Below, one piece after another: positions 17,980-25,812 of a stretch of 64,000 nt of DNA (its first letter is position 1; each line of letters starts with the position of its first letter). The DNA lies in the NCBI GenBank assembly GCA_035490315.1, contig DATHET010000048.1, positions 1-64,000 on the forward strand, given 5' to 3'. A model generated the notes under the pieces. It saw only the letters and a program-made list of their open reading frames with translations. It was not told the DNA's origin and searched no databases. Origin of the DNA: JADJQU01 sp035490315. GTDB lineage: Bacteria > Planctomycetota > UBA1135 > GCA-002686595. Position numbers and translations under genes: made by a program.

Positions 17980-19524
17980 ATGTCGCTTAAACCCATGAAC
18001 CTCCTGATCCTCGCTGTTCACGCTTCGATCGTCGGCTGCCTGATCCCGAGCCCAGCGATTGCGCAGGTAGGGAGTCAGTACCTACTGACTCAGATGCAGG
18101 GGATGTTTTCGAACTCGGCAGTAGGCGTCACCTTCAAAGATCTGGCAGGCGTCGAGACTCTGGGCATTCGATCCGCTGGAGTCGTCAACAACGTTGATCC
18201 GGCAGATTGGGACGCAACCCGCTTCGGTCCAGCGAGCTTGATTCACCCCGACTATTCGAAAGTGGAGCTGCTGAAAGGCATCAATTTATTGTCTCCCAGC
18301 GGTCCTCCCGCGCAGACGCTCGGCTTCGGCGGCTTTTCTACGGGAGGAGACGTCTGTCCGCACATCGACAATCAGGGCAAGCTCGTCTTCACGAACACCT
18401 GGTATTTCCTGTCGATTACTGTCGGCGCCCAGCCGCTGGGGCACGTTTATGGAAAAGCGGGAACCGCGCTTAACAGTCTTACCAAGCCGAAGCAAGCGTT
18501 CATCAGCTATTACGTGGAAGGCAGCACTGGGATCGACTTGGTCCTCGTCAATTCGACCGTAATCGAGCAGACAGGCACCCAACTCGGTTTTCTTCCCACT
18601 AGCGACGTCGAAGTCACAGGGATCGATTTGGGGATGGGCGCGATTTCCTCGGATCAGTTCGGAACGCGAACGAGGCTGTTCAGCCCGGTCCGCGACGAGC
18701 TCTATTTCACGCCCACTCCCGAGTGGGTTGCGCTCAACAACACACACAAAGTGGGCGGCGCTGTCCTCAATTCCAAAACGATTTACCGCATGCAGTGGCT
18801 GGCCACCGGGACCAACTCTTGGGCCTGGTCCGCGCCGACGGTCGCAGTCACTCCGGACGAGTTGTTCGGGGTCGGCAACCACGCGAACAAGGTGATCGAC
18901 GCTCTGTCCGTCCACAGCAATCTGGTGGGCACGGCTTTTACTCGAGTCGTTTTCTCGACGACGCTCGCGAGCGGATCGCCTGGCGAATTGCTCGGCTACG
19001 ACTCCGCGAACGGGTCGCCGGCCATGCCCTTGCGAACCCCCATCAATAATGTGCTGGTTGCCGAAAGGATCGGCCTCCACCTCGCCGGCGACCCGGAGGG
19101 AATCGACAACGTGACTGGCACCTGCGGCGGCGATCCGGACCCCGATTCATTCGATTCGGTGATCGGTTATCCCATCACCAGGTTCGACCTGAACGAACCA
19201 AAGCCGCTCGGTATGGCTGTCTACCGTTCGATGACGCCTGCGTTCGGCGACCGGGTAGACATGCAAGTGAGCGGACTTCAGGTGCCGACGACGGGCAATT
19301 ATGAAGTGCGCTTCCAGGTGGGGTCGTACTACCCAATCATCGGACAGACCCCGTACTGGTTCCCGATCGGGAGTGTTCCTGCCCTGTCGACATCAACGAC
19401 GGCGAACTTCACCTACCCGGGTGGGTATGGCCCCTTGGGAAAGGTGAGCGTCACAGCTGGATTGTTCCTTGTCGGCGCCAGCAACCCCATCAAGACCAGT
19501 CTGGTCTCCGTGTTGGACTACTGA
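17980..19524 (+). CDS. Secreted protein of unknown function
   Basis: A 514-residue protein with a signal peptide (MSLKPMNLLILAVHASIVG, predicted cleavage after PAIA). The mature part is rich in Thr, Ser, Gly and Asn, with no recognised catalytic motif, and ends in beta-rich sequence (VSVTAGLFLVGASNPIKTS). By eye the codons use more A and T in the third position than neighbouring genes, which could reflect transfer or surface-protein composition; I did not measure this. An ATG at 17995 (MNLLIL) is an alternative start. It lies between the kinase gene (58 bp upstream) and the second ECF gene (47 bp downstream). Confidence 0.72.
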   Translation: MSLKPMNLLILAVHASIVGCLIPSPAIAQVGSQYLLTQMQGMFSNSAVGVTFKDLAGVETLGIRSAGVVNNVDPADWDATRFGPASLIHPDYSKVELLKGINLLSPSGPPAQTLGFGGFSTGGDVCPHIDNQGKLVFTNTWYFLSITVGAQPLGHVYGKAGTALNSLTKPKQAFISYYVEGSTGIDLVLVNSTVIEQTGTQLGFLPTSDVEVTGIDLGMGAISSDQFGTRTRLFSPVRDELYFTPTPEWVALNNTHKVGGAVLNSKTIYRMQWLATGTNSWAWSAPTVAVTPDELFGVGNHANKVIDALSVHSNLVGTAFTRVVFSTTLASGSPGELLGYDSANGSPAMPLRTPINNVLVAERIGLHLAGDPEGIDNVTGTCGGDPDPDSFDSVIGYPITRFDLNEPKPLGMAVYRSMTPAFGDRVDMQVSGLQVPTTGNYEVRFQVGSYYPIIGQTPYWFPIGSVPALSTSTTANFTYPGGYGPLGKVSVTAGLFLVGASNPIKTSLVSVLDY

Positions 19525-19571
19525 GTATCGCGGCACTCTCCAGACTCGAAGCAGACGCAGTGGTGAATTCC

Positions 19572-20240
19572 ATGCCCGACCCGACGACATCCTGCAGTCC
19601 CTCTGCAATCGACTTCCCGCGCAAGCTCGACGCCGCGCGGCGCGGCAACCGCTCGGCCCAGGAGGCGTTGTTCGAACGCTACTACTCCCAGGTCGAGCGG
19701 ATCGTGCACGCGCAGCTGAGGCGCGGCTTGCGAGGGAGGCGGCTGTGCCTCGCGTCGCGCTTCAGCACCGCGGATGTCGTGCAGGACGTCTTCCACAGCC
19801 TGCTGACGAGTCTGCGCGGCTTCAGCGGCGCGAGCGAGGGCGAGTTCGTGGCCTGGGTGGTCAAGATCATCCGCAGCAGGACGCTCGACACGATCCGACA
19901 TCACGGTGCGTCCTGCCGCGACTATCGGCGCAGCCTGGGTAACGTCGACGAGGATTCCATGGCCGGGCTGGCCGCGGCTCGAGCGACCGAAACCGCTTCG
20001 TCGACGCAGGCGGATCTCCTCGGGAGCTACACCACGGCCCTCGAATCGCTTCCCGAGCCGGCGCGGCGCCTGCTGCGGGCGCGGATCGAAGAGGGACTTG
20101 GCTTCGAGGCTCTCGCGCGCGAGCTCGGATATCCGTCGCGCTACGCCGCACGGCGCGCATTTTTCGCGGCGCAGGCGCGCTTGATCATGCGCCTGAGGTC
20201 CGCGGGCGCGGCGCTTCCAGCCGCGCCTTCACCGGCTTAG
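19572..20240 (+). CDS. ECF-type sigma factor, planctomycetal type (paralogue 2)
   Basis: A 222-residue protein. Region 2 has KLDAARRGNRSAQEALFERY, SRFSTADVVQDVFHSLL and WVVKIIRSRTLDTIRHH. Region 4 has LPEPARRLLRARIEEGLGFE and a helix-turn-helix ending ARRAFFAAQARLIMRL. It is a close relative in plan of the ECF factor at 14713-15375, but no kinase gene follows. The start at ATG 19572 was preferred over two GTG codons at 19560 and 19563. Its stop codon overlaps the stop of the convergent methyltransferase gene by two bases. Confidence 0.9.
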   Translation: MPDPTTSCSPSAIDFPRKLDAARRGNRSAQEALFERYYSQVERIVHAQLRRGLRGRRLCLASRFSTADVVQDVFHSLLTSLRGFSGASEGEFVAWVVKIIRSRTLDTIRHHGASCRDYRRSLGNVDEDSMAGLAAARATETASSTQADLLGSYTTALESLPEPARRLLRARIEEGLGFEALARELGYPSRYAARRAFFAAQARLIMRLRSAGAALPAAPSPA

Positions 20241-20920
20241 CGCTGCGTCGGAACCCAGACCTCGAAGCTGTGGTTGGGGTGGGTGTCGAAGCGCTCGCTC
20301 AACGTCCAGCCAGCCTCCGTCAATTCGCGCTCCATCGCGCCTTCCGCGAGCTTGTGCTCCGGCGGCGGTCCGACCGGCAGGGGACCGGGCTTGTACTCGA
20401 GCAGGGCCAGGCGTCCTCCGCGGCGCAACACGCGCTGCAGGCGGTGCATGTACTCGACGCGGTCGTCGATGTGGTGGTAGGTGTCGGCTAGGAAGATCAG
20501 GTCGCAGGAGTTGGTCGGCAGGTGAGGCGTCGAGTACGAAGCGAGCACGGGCACGACGTTCTCGAAGCGGCCGGCGAGCAGCTGCCCGCGCAGCGCGTCG
20601 AGCTGCTTGGGCTCGACGTCGACCGCGTAGACCACGCCGCGCGGCACGGCGCGCGCGAAGCGCAGCGAGAACACGCCTGGTCCGCAGCCGATGTCGGCGA
20701 CGACCGCGTCGGGCGCCAGCGCGAGCTTCGAGAGCACGCGCTCCGGATCGAGGTCGCGGATGCGATCGTTGGACTCGAGGCGGGAGATGTACTCGGCGAC
20801 GTCAGGCGGGCCGTGGCGATCGCGATTTCCCGCGACACTGTCGACGCCGGACGGCGAGGCCTTGCAGGCAGCCAGCGCGCAGCCGAGCAGCGCGCAGGCC
20901 GCGAGTTCACGGAATCGCAC
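20237..20920 (-). CDS. Class I SAM-dependent methyltransferase with lipoprotein signal
   Basis: A 227-residue protein. The N-terminus MRFRELAACALLGCALAAC fits a lipoprotein signal with Cys19 as the lipidated residue. From about residue 60 it has a complete Rossmann methyltransferase core: VVADIGCGPGVFSLRFA (motif I), YAVDVEPKQLDAL (acidic loop) and CDLIFLADTYHHIDDR (motif IV region). An exported SAM-dependent methyltransferase is odd because SAM is cytosolic; the lipobox may be fortuitous or the enzyme may face the cytoplasm. It is last in a four-gene minus-strand operon, overlapping mltA by 14 nt. Confidence 0.85.
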   Translation of the reverse strand: MRFRELAACALLGCALAACKASPSGVDSVAGNRDRHGPPDVAEYISRLESNDRIRDLDPERVLSKLALAPDAVVADIGCGPGVFSLRFARAVPRGVVYAVDVEPKQLDALRGQLLAGRFENVVPVLASYSTPHLPTNSCDLIFLADTYHHIDDRVEYMHRLQRVLRRGGRLALLEYKPGPLPVGPPPEHKLAEGAMERELTEAGWTLSERFDTHPNHSFEVWVPTQR

Positions 20921-22124
20921 GCGGTTCCTCGCTCTCGTTCAGGAAGAAGTAATACAGCTGGCCTTCCGCCATCGTGTTTCCCGCGCGCTGCTCGGCTTCC
21001 GGTCCGATGCCGAAATACAAGTCCGCGCGGCCCGCGGTGCGGATCGCTCCGCCGGTGTCCTGGTCGAGCATGAAGCGGCGGTAGGGGGGCGAGCGGACGA
21101 TCGGTTTTGCTTCCCAGGGCCAATACCAGCTCTTCGCTTGCTTCGGAGTGTCGACGAAGACCACGCCGCCGCGCGGGAAGAGCGTCTTGTCGGTCGCGAG
21201 GCTGCGGTCGCCCTCGACCTGGAAGCCGAGCGAGCCGCAGGGGTTGCCGTCGATCTCGGTGAAGAAGACGTACGAGTCGTTGCGCGCCATGTAGCCGCGC
21301 AGCTTCTCGGGATTAGCACGGCCCCACTCGCGGATCTTCGAAAGGCTCATGTCCTTGGCCTTCAATTCCTTGGCGCGGATGAGCTCCTTGCCGAGCGACG
21401 AATACTCGCGACCGTTCTTCGCCGAGTAGCCGAACTTCAATTGCTCGCCACTGGATGTCTCGATGACCGCCGAGCCGTTGACCTGGGCGATGAACACGTC
21501 GAGCGGATCCATGAGGTAGACGAGCTCCAGGTTCTTGCCCTCGAGCAGCGCCGAGGCTTCGATCTCGCGCCGCGCCGGATAGGGCTCGACGCTCCCGCTC
21601 GCCGTGCGCCGGCCGAGGATGGCGCCCTTCTCGCCCTTGACCAGGTCCGGAGGCATGGCATAGAGCGGGTATTGATAGGTCGCGTCCTTCGTCCGGCTGC
21701 CCTCGAAGATCGGCGTGCAATAGGCCGTGTACAGGAGCCCGCCGCCCTTCGCGTTCCAGCCGGCGCTCTTGTAGATCGTGAATTCCAGGTCGAGGCGGTG
21801 CGTGAATTCCTCGGCGCTCTTCGATTGCAGGAGCAGCTCCTTGAAGCGCACGACCGAATCGCGCGCGCGCTCGAAGCTGACGCCTTCCATGGGGAAGAAG
21901 GTCTGGGACGAAGGCTTGCCGAACCACTCGATCGAGCGCTCCAGCGGGATCAGCAGCTGGTCGCGATGCTCGAAGCCTTCGCTGAAATCGGGTCGCGGCT
22001 CTTTCGCCGACAGTTTCAACAGCGCGGGAGCGCCTTCGGGCAGCGGCCGGCCGTAGTCCGGACCCTTGCAAGCGGCGAATGGCAGAAAGAGAGCGAGCGA
22101 TGCCAGGCAGGAGAGAAGTTTCAT
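20907..22124 (-). CDS. mltA: MltA-type membrane-bound lytic murein transglycosylase
   Basis: A 405-residue lipoprotein (lipobox PFAAC, Cys19). The MltA domain is visible from LLYTAYCTPIFEGS, and the C-terminal 3D domain has MLDQDTGGAIRTAGRADLYF with its conserved aspartates. MltA cleaves the glycan strands of peptidoglycan to 1,6-anhydromuropeptides at the outer membrane. Its presence suggests this organism makes peptidoglycan. The start at 22124 overlaps the upstream LAB_N gene stop as TGATG. The operon partners (LAB_N protein, glycosyltransferase) also work on the envelope. Confidence 0.9.
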   Translation of the reverse strand: MKLLSCLASLALFLPFAACKGPDYGRPLPEGAPALLKLSAKEPRPDFSEGFEHRDQLLIPLERSIEWFGKPSSQTFFPMEGVSFERARDSVVRFKELLLQSKSAEEFTHRLDLEFTIYKSAGWNAKGGGLLYTAYCTPIFEGSRTKDATYQYPLYAMPPDLVKGEKGAILGRRTASGSVEPYPARREIEASALLEGKNLELVYLMDPLDVFIAQVNGSAVIETSSGEQLKFGYSAKNGREYSSLGKELIRAKELKAKDMSLSKIREWGRANPEKLRGYMARNDSYVFFTEIDGNPCGSLGFQVEGDRSLATDKTLFPRGGVVFVDTPKQAKSWYWPWEAKPIVRSPPYRRFMLDQDTGGAIRTAGRADLYFGIGPEAEQRAGNTMAEGQLYYFFLNESEEPRAIP

Positions 22125-22798
22125 CAAGTTGCGTTCGCGTGTTTGTGGTGCAGCATCAGATTGCGCACCGGAGTGAACCAGCTCAGCAGGAAGCCGAAGA
22201 TGAAGACGTGATCGCCGCGGTGCAGCGAGTAGGCGAGCAGCAGGCTGCAACCCGCGATCGTCAGCCACCAGAATGCCGTGGGGAACTCGCTCTTGCCATG
22301 GCGTTCTGCGTGGCTCCACTGCACCACGAAGCGGCCGACCCACATCGCCTGGCCGAGGATCGCCAGCGCGAGCCAGGACCAGCTCGCGGTCTCGCGGCCA
22401 TGGGTGCCGATCAGATCGAAGGCGTAGGGGCCGGTCGCGATCACGATCCCTAAGAGAACCAGGTAGAAGGGCGACAGACCCTGCCGCTCGACTCCGCGGC
22501 TCTCGATGCGCAGGTTGCGCAGGTAGATCAGGAGCGTCACCACGTAGCCGGGCACCATCACGACTTCGCCGCGCAGGACGGAGTAGGCGGTGAGCAGCAC
22601 GGCCCCGGCGCAGGAGAGGTACCAGAAGACCCGCGGCGCGACCGGGCGGCGCGCGCGCTCGGAGGCCAGCCACTGGGCGATCACCCGCGCCGCGAAAAAG
22701 CCCTGGCCGAGCCAGCCTGGGAGCTTGACCCAGGCCTCGGCGTGCAGGCCCGCGCCGACCGCCGCCTCCAGACTTGCCGGGAGGATCTCAACGCCCAT
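22124..22798 (-). CDS. Integral membrane protein with two tandem LAB_N domains
   Basis: A 224-residue membrane protein. It contains two copies of the LAB_N (lipid-A-disaccharide synthase N-terminal) unit: LGQGFFAARVIAQWLASERA with ending VTLLIYLRNLRI, and LGQAMWVGRFVVQWSHAERH with ending FLLSWFTPVRNLML. Each copy holds about three hydrophobic helices. LAB_N proteins are often found next to glycosyltransferases of lipid modification, as here. The gene overlaps the glycosyltransferase gene by 11 nt and is coupled to mltA by TGATG. A role in lipid-linked sugar handling is inferred from context. Confidence 0.87.
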   Translation of the reverse strand: MGVEILPASLEAAVGAGLHAEAWVKLPGWLGQGFFAARVIAQWLASERARRPVAPRVFWYLSCAGAVLLTAYSVLRGEVVMVPGYVVTLLIYLRNLRIESRGVERQGLSPFYLVLLGIVIATGPYAFDLIGTHGRETASWSWLALAILGQAMWVGRFVVQWSHAERHGKSEFPTAFWWLTIAGCSLLLAYSLHRGDHVFIFGFLLSWFTPVRNLMLHHKHANAT

Positions 22799-23555
22799 CC
22801 CGGACCTCGCGGATCGGCAGGCGGATCAGTCGCCCGCGCATCCAGCGCACCGCGAGCAGGTCCTTGAAGGCGCGCCAGGCGCGATTTCCGACTCCGTACT
22901 TGGAAAGGCCGGCCGTTCGCGGGTGGTGCGAAACCGGGTGCTCGATCACGGAGTAACCGTGGTAGCGCAAGAGCGTGGGCAGGAAGCGGTGCATGCCCTC
23001 GAACAGGGGGATCGACTGGATCGCCGGGGCGCGAAAGACCTTGAGCGAGCAGCCCGTGTCGCGGATCGCGTCCATGGAGATCCAGTTGCGCACCCCGTTG
23101 GCGATCCGCGAGCTCGCGCGCCGCACGAAGCTGTCGTGGCGCTTTTGCCGGTATCCGACCACGGCGTCGTGGCCGTCGAGCAGCGCGATCATCGCCGGCA
23201 GGTCGGCCGGATCGTTCTGCATGTCGGCATCGAGCGTGGCGATCAACCGTCCGCGGGCCATGTGGATCCCGGCGGCGGTGGCCGCGGTCTGGCCGCAGTT
23301 CCGGGCGAAGAAGACCCCGACGACCCGCGGATCCTCGGCGCCGAGCTTGCCGATCAGGTCGGCGGAACCGTCCTTGGAGCCGTCGTCGACGAGCAAGAGC
23401 TCCCAGTCCGTCGCTGTCCCGAAGATCTCGGCCACCCGCGCGTGGAGACGGCGCAGGTTGCCTTCTTCGTTGTACACCGGCGCCACGAGCGACAGGTCGC
23501 AGCTCCGAGCCTGGCGACTCTGCTGCTTCTGGATGAACTCGGCTGGGATGAGCAC
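22788..23555 (-). CDS. Family 2 glycosyltransferase (dolichol-phosphate mannosyltransferase-like)
   Basis: A 255-residue protein. It has the GT2 hallmarks: LSLVAPVYNEEGNLRRL, ELLLVDDGSKDGSADL, the metal-binding ATLDADMQNDPADLP and GYRQKRHDS. There is no obvious C-terminal transmembrane pair, so it probably works at the membrane with the LAB_N partner. It likely moves a sugar from a nucleotide donor to a polyprenyl phosphate. The start is a GTG at 23555 preceded by TGGGAG; the frame continues upstream but would run under the kinase gene. It heads the four-gene envelope operon, 98 bp downstream of the histidine kinase. Confidence 0.87.
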   Translation of the reverse strand: MLIPAEFIQKQQSRQARSCDLSLVAPVYNEEGNLRRLHARVAEIFGTATDWELLLVDDGSKDGSADLIGKLGAEDPRVVGVFFARNCGQTAATAAGIHMARGRLIATLDADMQNDPADLPAMIALLDGHDAVVGYRQKRHDSFVRRASSRIANGVRNWISMDAIRDTGCSLKVFRAPAIQSIPLFEGMHRFLPTLLRYHGYSVIEHPVSHHPRTAGLSKYGVGNRAWRAFKDLLAVRWMRGRLIRLPIREVRDGR

Positions 23556-23653
23556 GCTCCCACTATTGTCCTCGCGCGCTTCATTCAATGCGAGCAACGC
23601 AAGGCTCGCGTCGAGGTGCTTCGTTACCTCGACATGATCCACGAAACTCGACG

Positions 23654-25066
23654 TCAGCCTTGCCCGTCGTCGGACGGGTGCAGATTCAAATTGCGCGGCA
23701 GGAGCATGCAGAAGCGCGCGCCGCCTTTGGGCGAGCGGCTGACCTCGACCTCGCCGCCTTGCGAATCGACGGCGGCGCGCACGATCGCCAGGCCCAGGCC
23801 GTAGCCGATGCGGCGACCCTTGGCCTGGGGACCGCGGAAAAAGGGCTCGAAAATGCGGTCTTTCAATTCCTCGGGAACACCGGGACCCGCGTCGTCGACC
23901 GTGACCACCACGCGGCCGTTCTCGCCGCGGACCTGCACGTCGACCTGGCTGCCGGGCGTGCTCCATTCGATGGCATTGGCGGTCAGATTGCGCATGGCGC
24001 GCAGCAGGGCTTCGCGGTCGCCGTAGACCCGCGTGTCGCCCTTGGACTCGAGCTTGAGCTCGACACCGCGCGCCGTCGCATAGCCCGTCTCGCGCGCGAG
24101 CCGCAGCTGGGCTTCCGGCGCGAGGTCGAAGCTCTCGCGCGTCTGGGCCGAGGCGTCCGCGCCCTTGCGCTGAGCGCAGATGGTCACGAGGTTGTCGACC
24201 GCATCGGCCAGGTCGCGCAACTCCTGGAGGTGGCTCTGCAGCACGCGCCGGTATTCCGCGGCGTCGCGCGGCGTCATTAGCGCGACCTCCGTCTCGCCCA
24301 TCAGGTTCTGGATCGGCGAGCGCAGCTCGTGAGCCAGGCTGGCGGTGAACACGCGGTTGAGCTCGGTCTCCGCGCGGACCTTGCGCTGCATCTCCTGCAA
24401 GGCCGACACGATCTCGCGGATCTCGCGCGGCGAGTCCTTCAGCTCGACCTGCATTTCCTCGTCGGGCCCCGACACGTTGCGCGCGCTGGTCGCCACCATG
24501 CGCAGGGTGCGCGACACGCGGCCGACGAGCACGTGGCCGACGCCGAAAATGGTCGCGATCGTGATGAACACCAGGATCAGGCCGATTGCGCTGTAGCGCC
24601 GCAGCGCGGCCAGGCTGCTCGACCCGTCGATCACGCAGCCGAACAATCGGTCCGCGCGGCCGACCTCGACCAGGCCGCGCATGTCCTTGGGAAACTTCTG
24701 GACCTCGGTGAGCAGCTCGGGCGCGGGGGACACGGGTGCCGAGGCGAAAAGGCTCTCATCGCCGAAGGACGCCCAGACTTTCGATCCGCCGGGCTCCCAG
24801 ATGCGCCATGCGATGCGCAGATTCGGGTGCTTCTTCTGCAGCAATTGCGTGACCGGCTCGAGCACTTCCACCGCGTCGACGCCCTTGATGTCGTAGGCGC
24901 TGCTCAGCTCGTCGATTTCCTCGTGCAGCAGGCCGCCCAGTGCCTGCTCGGCGGAATGCGAGACGTACAGCGCGCTGACGAGCGTGATCACCAGCACCAG
25001 GATGCTGGTCGTGATTGCAAACAGCTTCGTGAGCCGCGAGGCAAGCGACCACGGAGCGTGTTTCAC
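23654..25066 (-). CDS. Sensor histidine kinase
   Basis: A 470-residue protein. A transmembrane helix lies near residues 12-33, followed by a periplasmic sensor region of about 130 residues and a second helix (IGLILVFITIATIFGVGHVL). Then come a HAMP linker, a HisKA domain with the phospho-accepting His in SLAHELRSPIQN, and HATPase boxes NLTANAIEWS, DDAGPGVPEELKDRIFEPFF and GYGLGLAIV. It should phosphorylate the response regulator encoded immediately upstream; the start codon overlaps that gene's stop as ATGA. The signal sensed is unknown. Confidence 0.93.
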   Translation of the reverse strand: MKHAPWSLASRLTKLFAITTSILVLVITLVSALYVSHSAEQALGGLLHEEIDELSSAYDIKGVDAVEVLEPVTQLLQKKHPNLRIAWRIWEPGGSKVWASFGDESLFASAPVSPAPELLTEVQKFPKDMRGLVEVGRADRLFGCVIDGSSSLAALRRYSAIGLILVFITIATIFGVGHVLVGRVSRTLRMVATSARNVSGPDEEMQVELKDSPREIREIVSALQEMQRKVRAETELNRVFTASLAHELRSPIQNLMGETEVALMTPRDAAEYRRVLQSHLQELRDLADAVDNLVTICAQRKGADASAQTRESFDLAPEAQLRLARETGYATARGVELKLESKGDTRVYGDREALLRAMRNLTANAIEWSTPGSQVDVQVRGENGRVVVTVDDAGPGVPEELKDRIFEPFFRGPQAKGRRIGYGLGLAIVRAAVDSQGGEVEVSRSPKGGARFCMLLPRNLNLHPSDDGQG

Positions 25067-25743
25067 ACTGCAGCCTCTTCGTTCCCTAGCCGATAGCCTT
25101 CACCGCGCACGGTGTGGATCAAGGCCGAGCCCTGGCGATCGAGCTTGCGGCGCAGGCGGCCGATGTGCACGTCGACCACGTTGGTCCCCGGGTCGAACTC
25201 GATGCCCCAGACGTTGCGCAACAGGTCGCTGCGCGAGAGGGTCTCGCCTCCGGCGCGAACCAGGGTGAGCAGCAGGTCGAATTCGCGCGGCGAGAGATCG
25301 AGGGCCTTGCCGGCGCGCGTCACCTGGCGGCGCACGAGGTCCAGCCGCAAATCGAAGGCTTCGATCGGGGGCAGGGCCTTGCGGCGGCGCACCGCGACTT
25401 CGATGCGAGCGAGGAGCTCGTTGAACGCGAAGGGCTTGATGACATAATCGTCAGCACCGAGCTTCAAGCCCTTGATGCGCTCCTCGACCGTGTCGCGCGC
25501 CGTGACGAAGATGACCGGCGTCTCCCGGCCTTCCTGGCGCAGCTCGATCAAGAGGTCCCAACCGGTCTTCACCGGCATCATCACGTCGAGCAGGATCAAG
25601 TCGAATCCCTGCTTGTCCGTGCGTAAAACCTCGAGCGCCGTCGCAGGATCTCCGGCGGTCACCGAATCGATGCCGGACTCGGCAAGGCCCGTCGAAATAT
25701 AGCTCCGGAACTTCGGGTCGTCGTCGACTACCAATAAACGCAT
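25063..25743 (-). CDS. OmpR/PhoB-family response regulator
   Basis: A 226-residue protein. The receiver domain begins MRLLVVDDD, has the phosphorylated Asp in LILLDVMMPVKTG, and Lys in VIKPFAFNELLAR. The winged-helix output domain contains LDLSPREFDLLLTLVRAGGE and NVVDVHIGRLRRKLDRQ. The start at 25743 places the receiver at the N-terminus; an ATG 12 codons upstream would add a short tail. It is first in a two-gene operon with the histidine kinase. A short inverted repeat upstream (25785-25799) may be a binding site. Confidence 0.93.
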   Translation of the reverse strand: MRLLVVDDDPKFRSYISTGLAESGIDSVTAGDPATALEVLRTDKQGFDLILLDVMMPVKTGWDLLIELRQEGRETPVIFVTARDTVEERIKGLKLGADDYVIKPFAFNELLARIEVAVRRRKALPPIEAFDLRLDLVRRQVTRAGKALDLSPREFDLLLTLVRAGGETLSRSDLLRNVWGIEFDPGTNVVDVHIGRLRRKLDRQGSALIHTVRGEGYRLGNEEAAV

Positions 25744-25784
25744 GCTCTGAATGGTCCTTTTTTCCGAGCTTCTCTGCACAACTC

Positions 25785-25799
25785 GACTGTCGAACAGTC
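25785..25799. promoter_or_regulatory. Inverted repeat upstream of the response regulator gene
   Basis: GACTGT-CGA-ACAGTC, a perfect 6-bp inverted repeat with a 3-bp centre, lies 42-56 bp upstream of the response regulator start in the 69-bp gap after the MBL gene. It could be an operator, perhaps for autoregulation, or a short terminator stem for the upstream gene. This is inference only. Confidence 0.35.
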
Positions 25800-25812
25800 T
25801 AGCACCCCGGGA

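Noticed and set aside
20691..22211. A 506-residue plus-strand open frame opposite mltA
   Set aside because: Antisense to an unambiguous MltA protein and the methyltransferase; a high-GC shadow.
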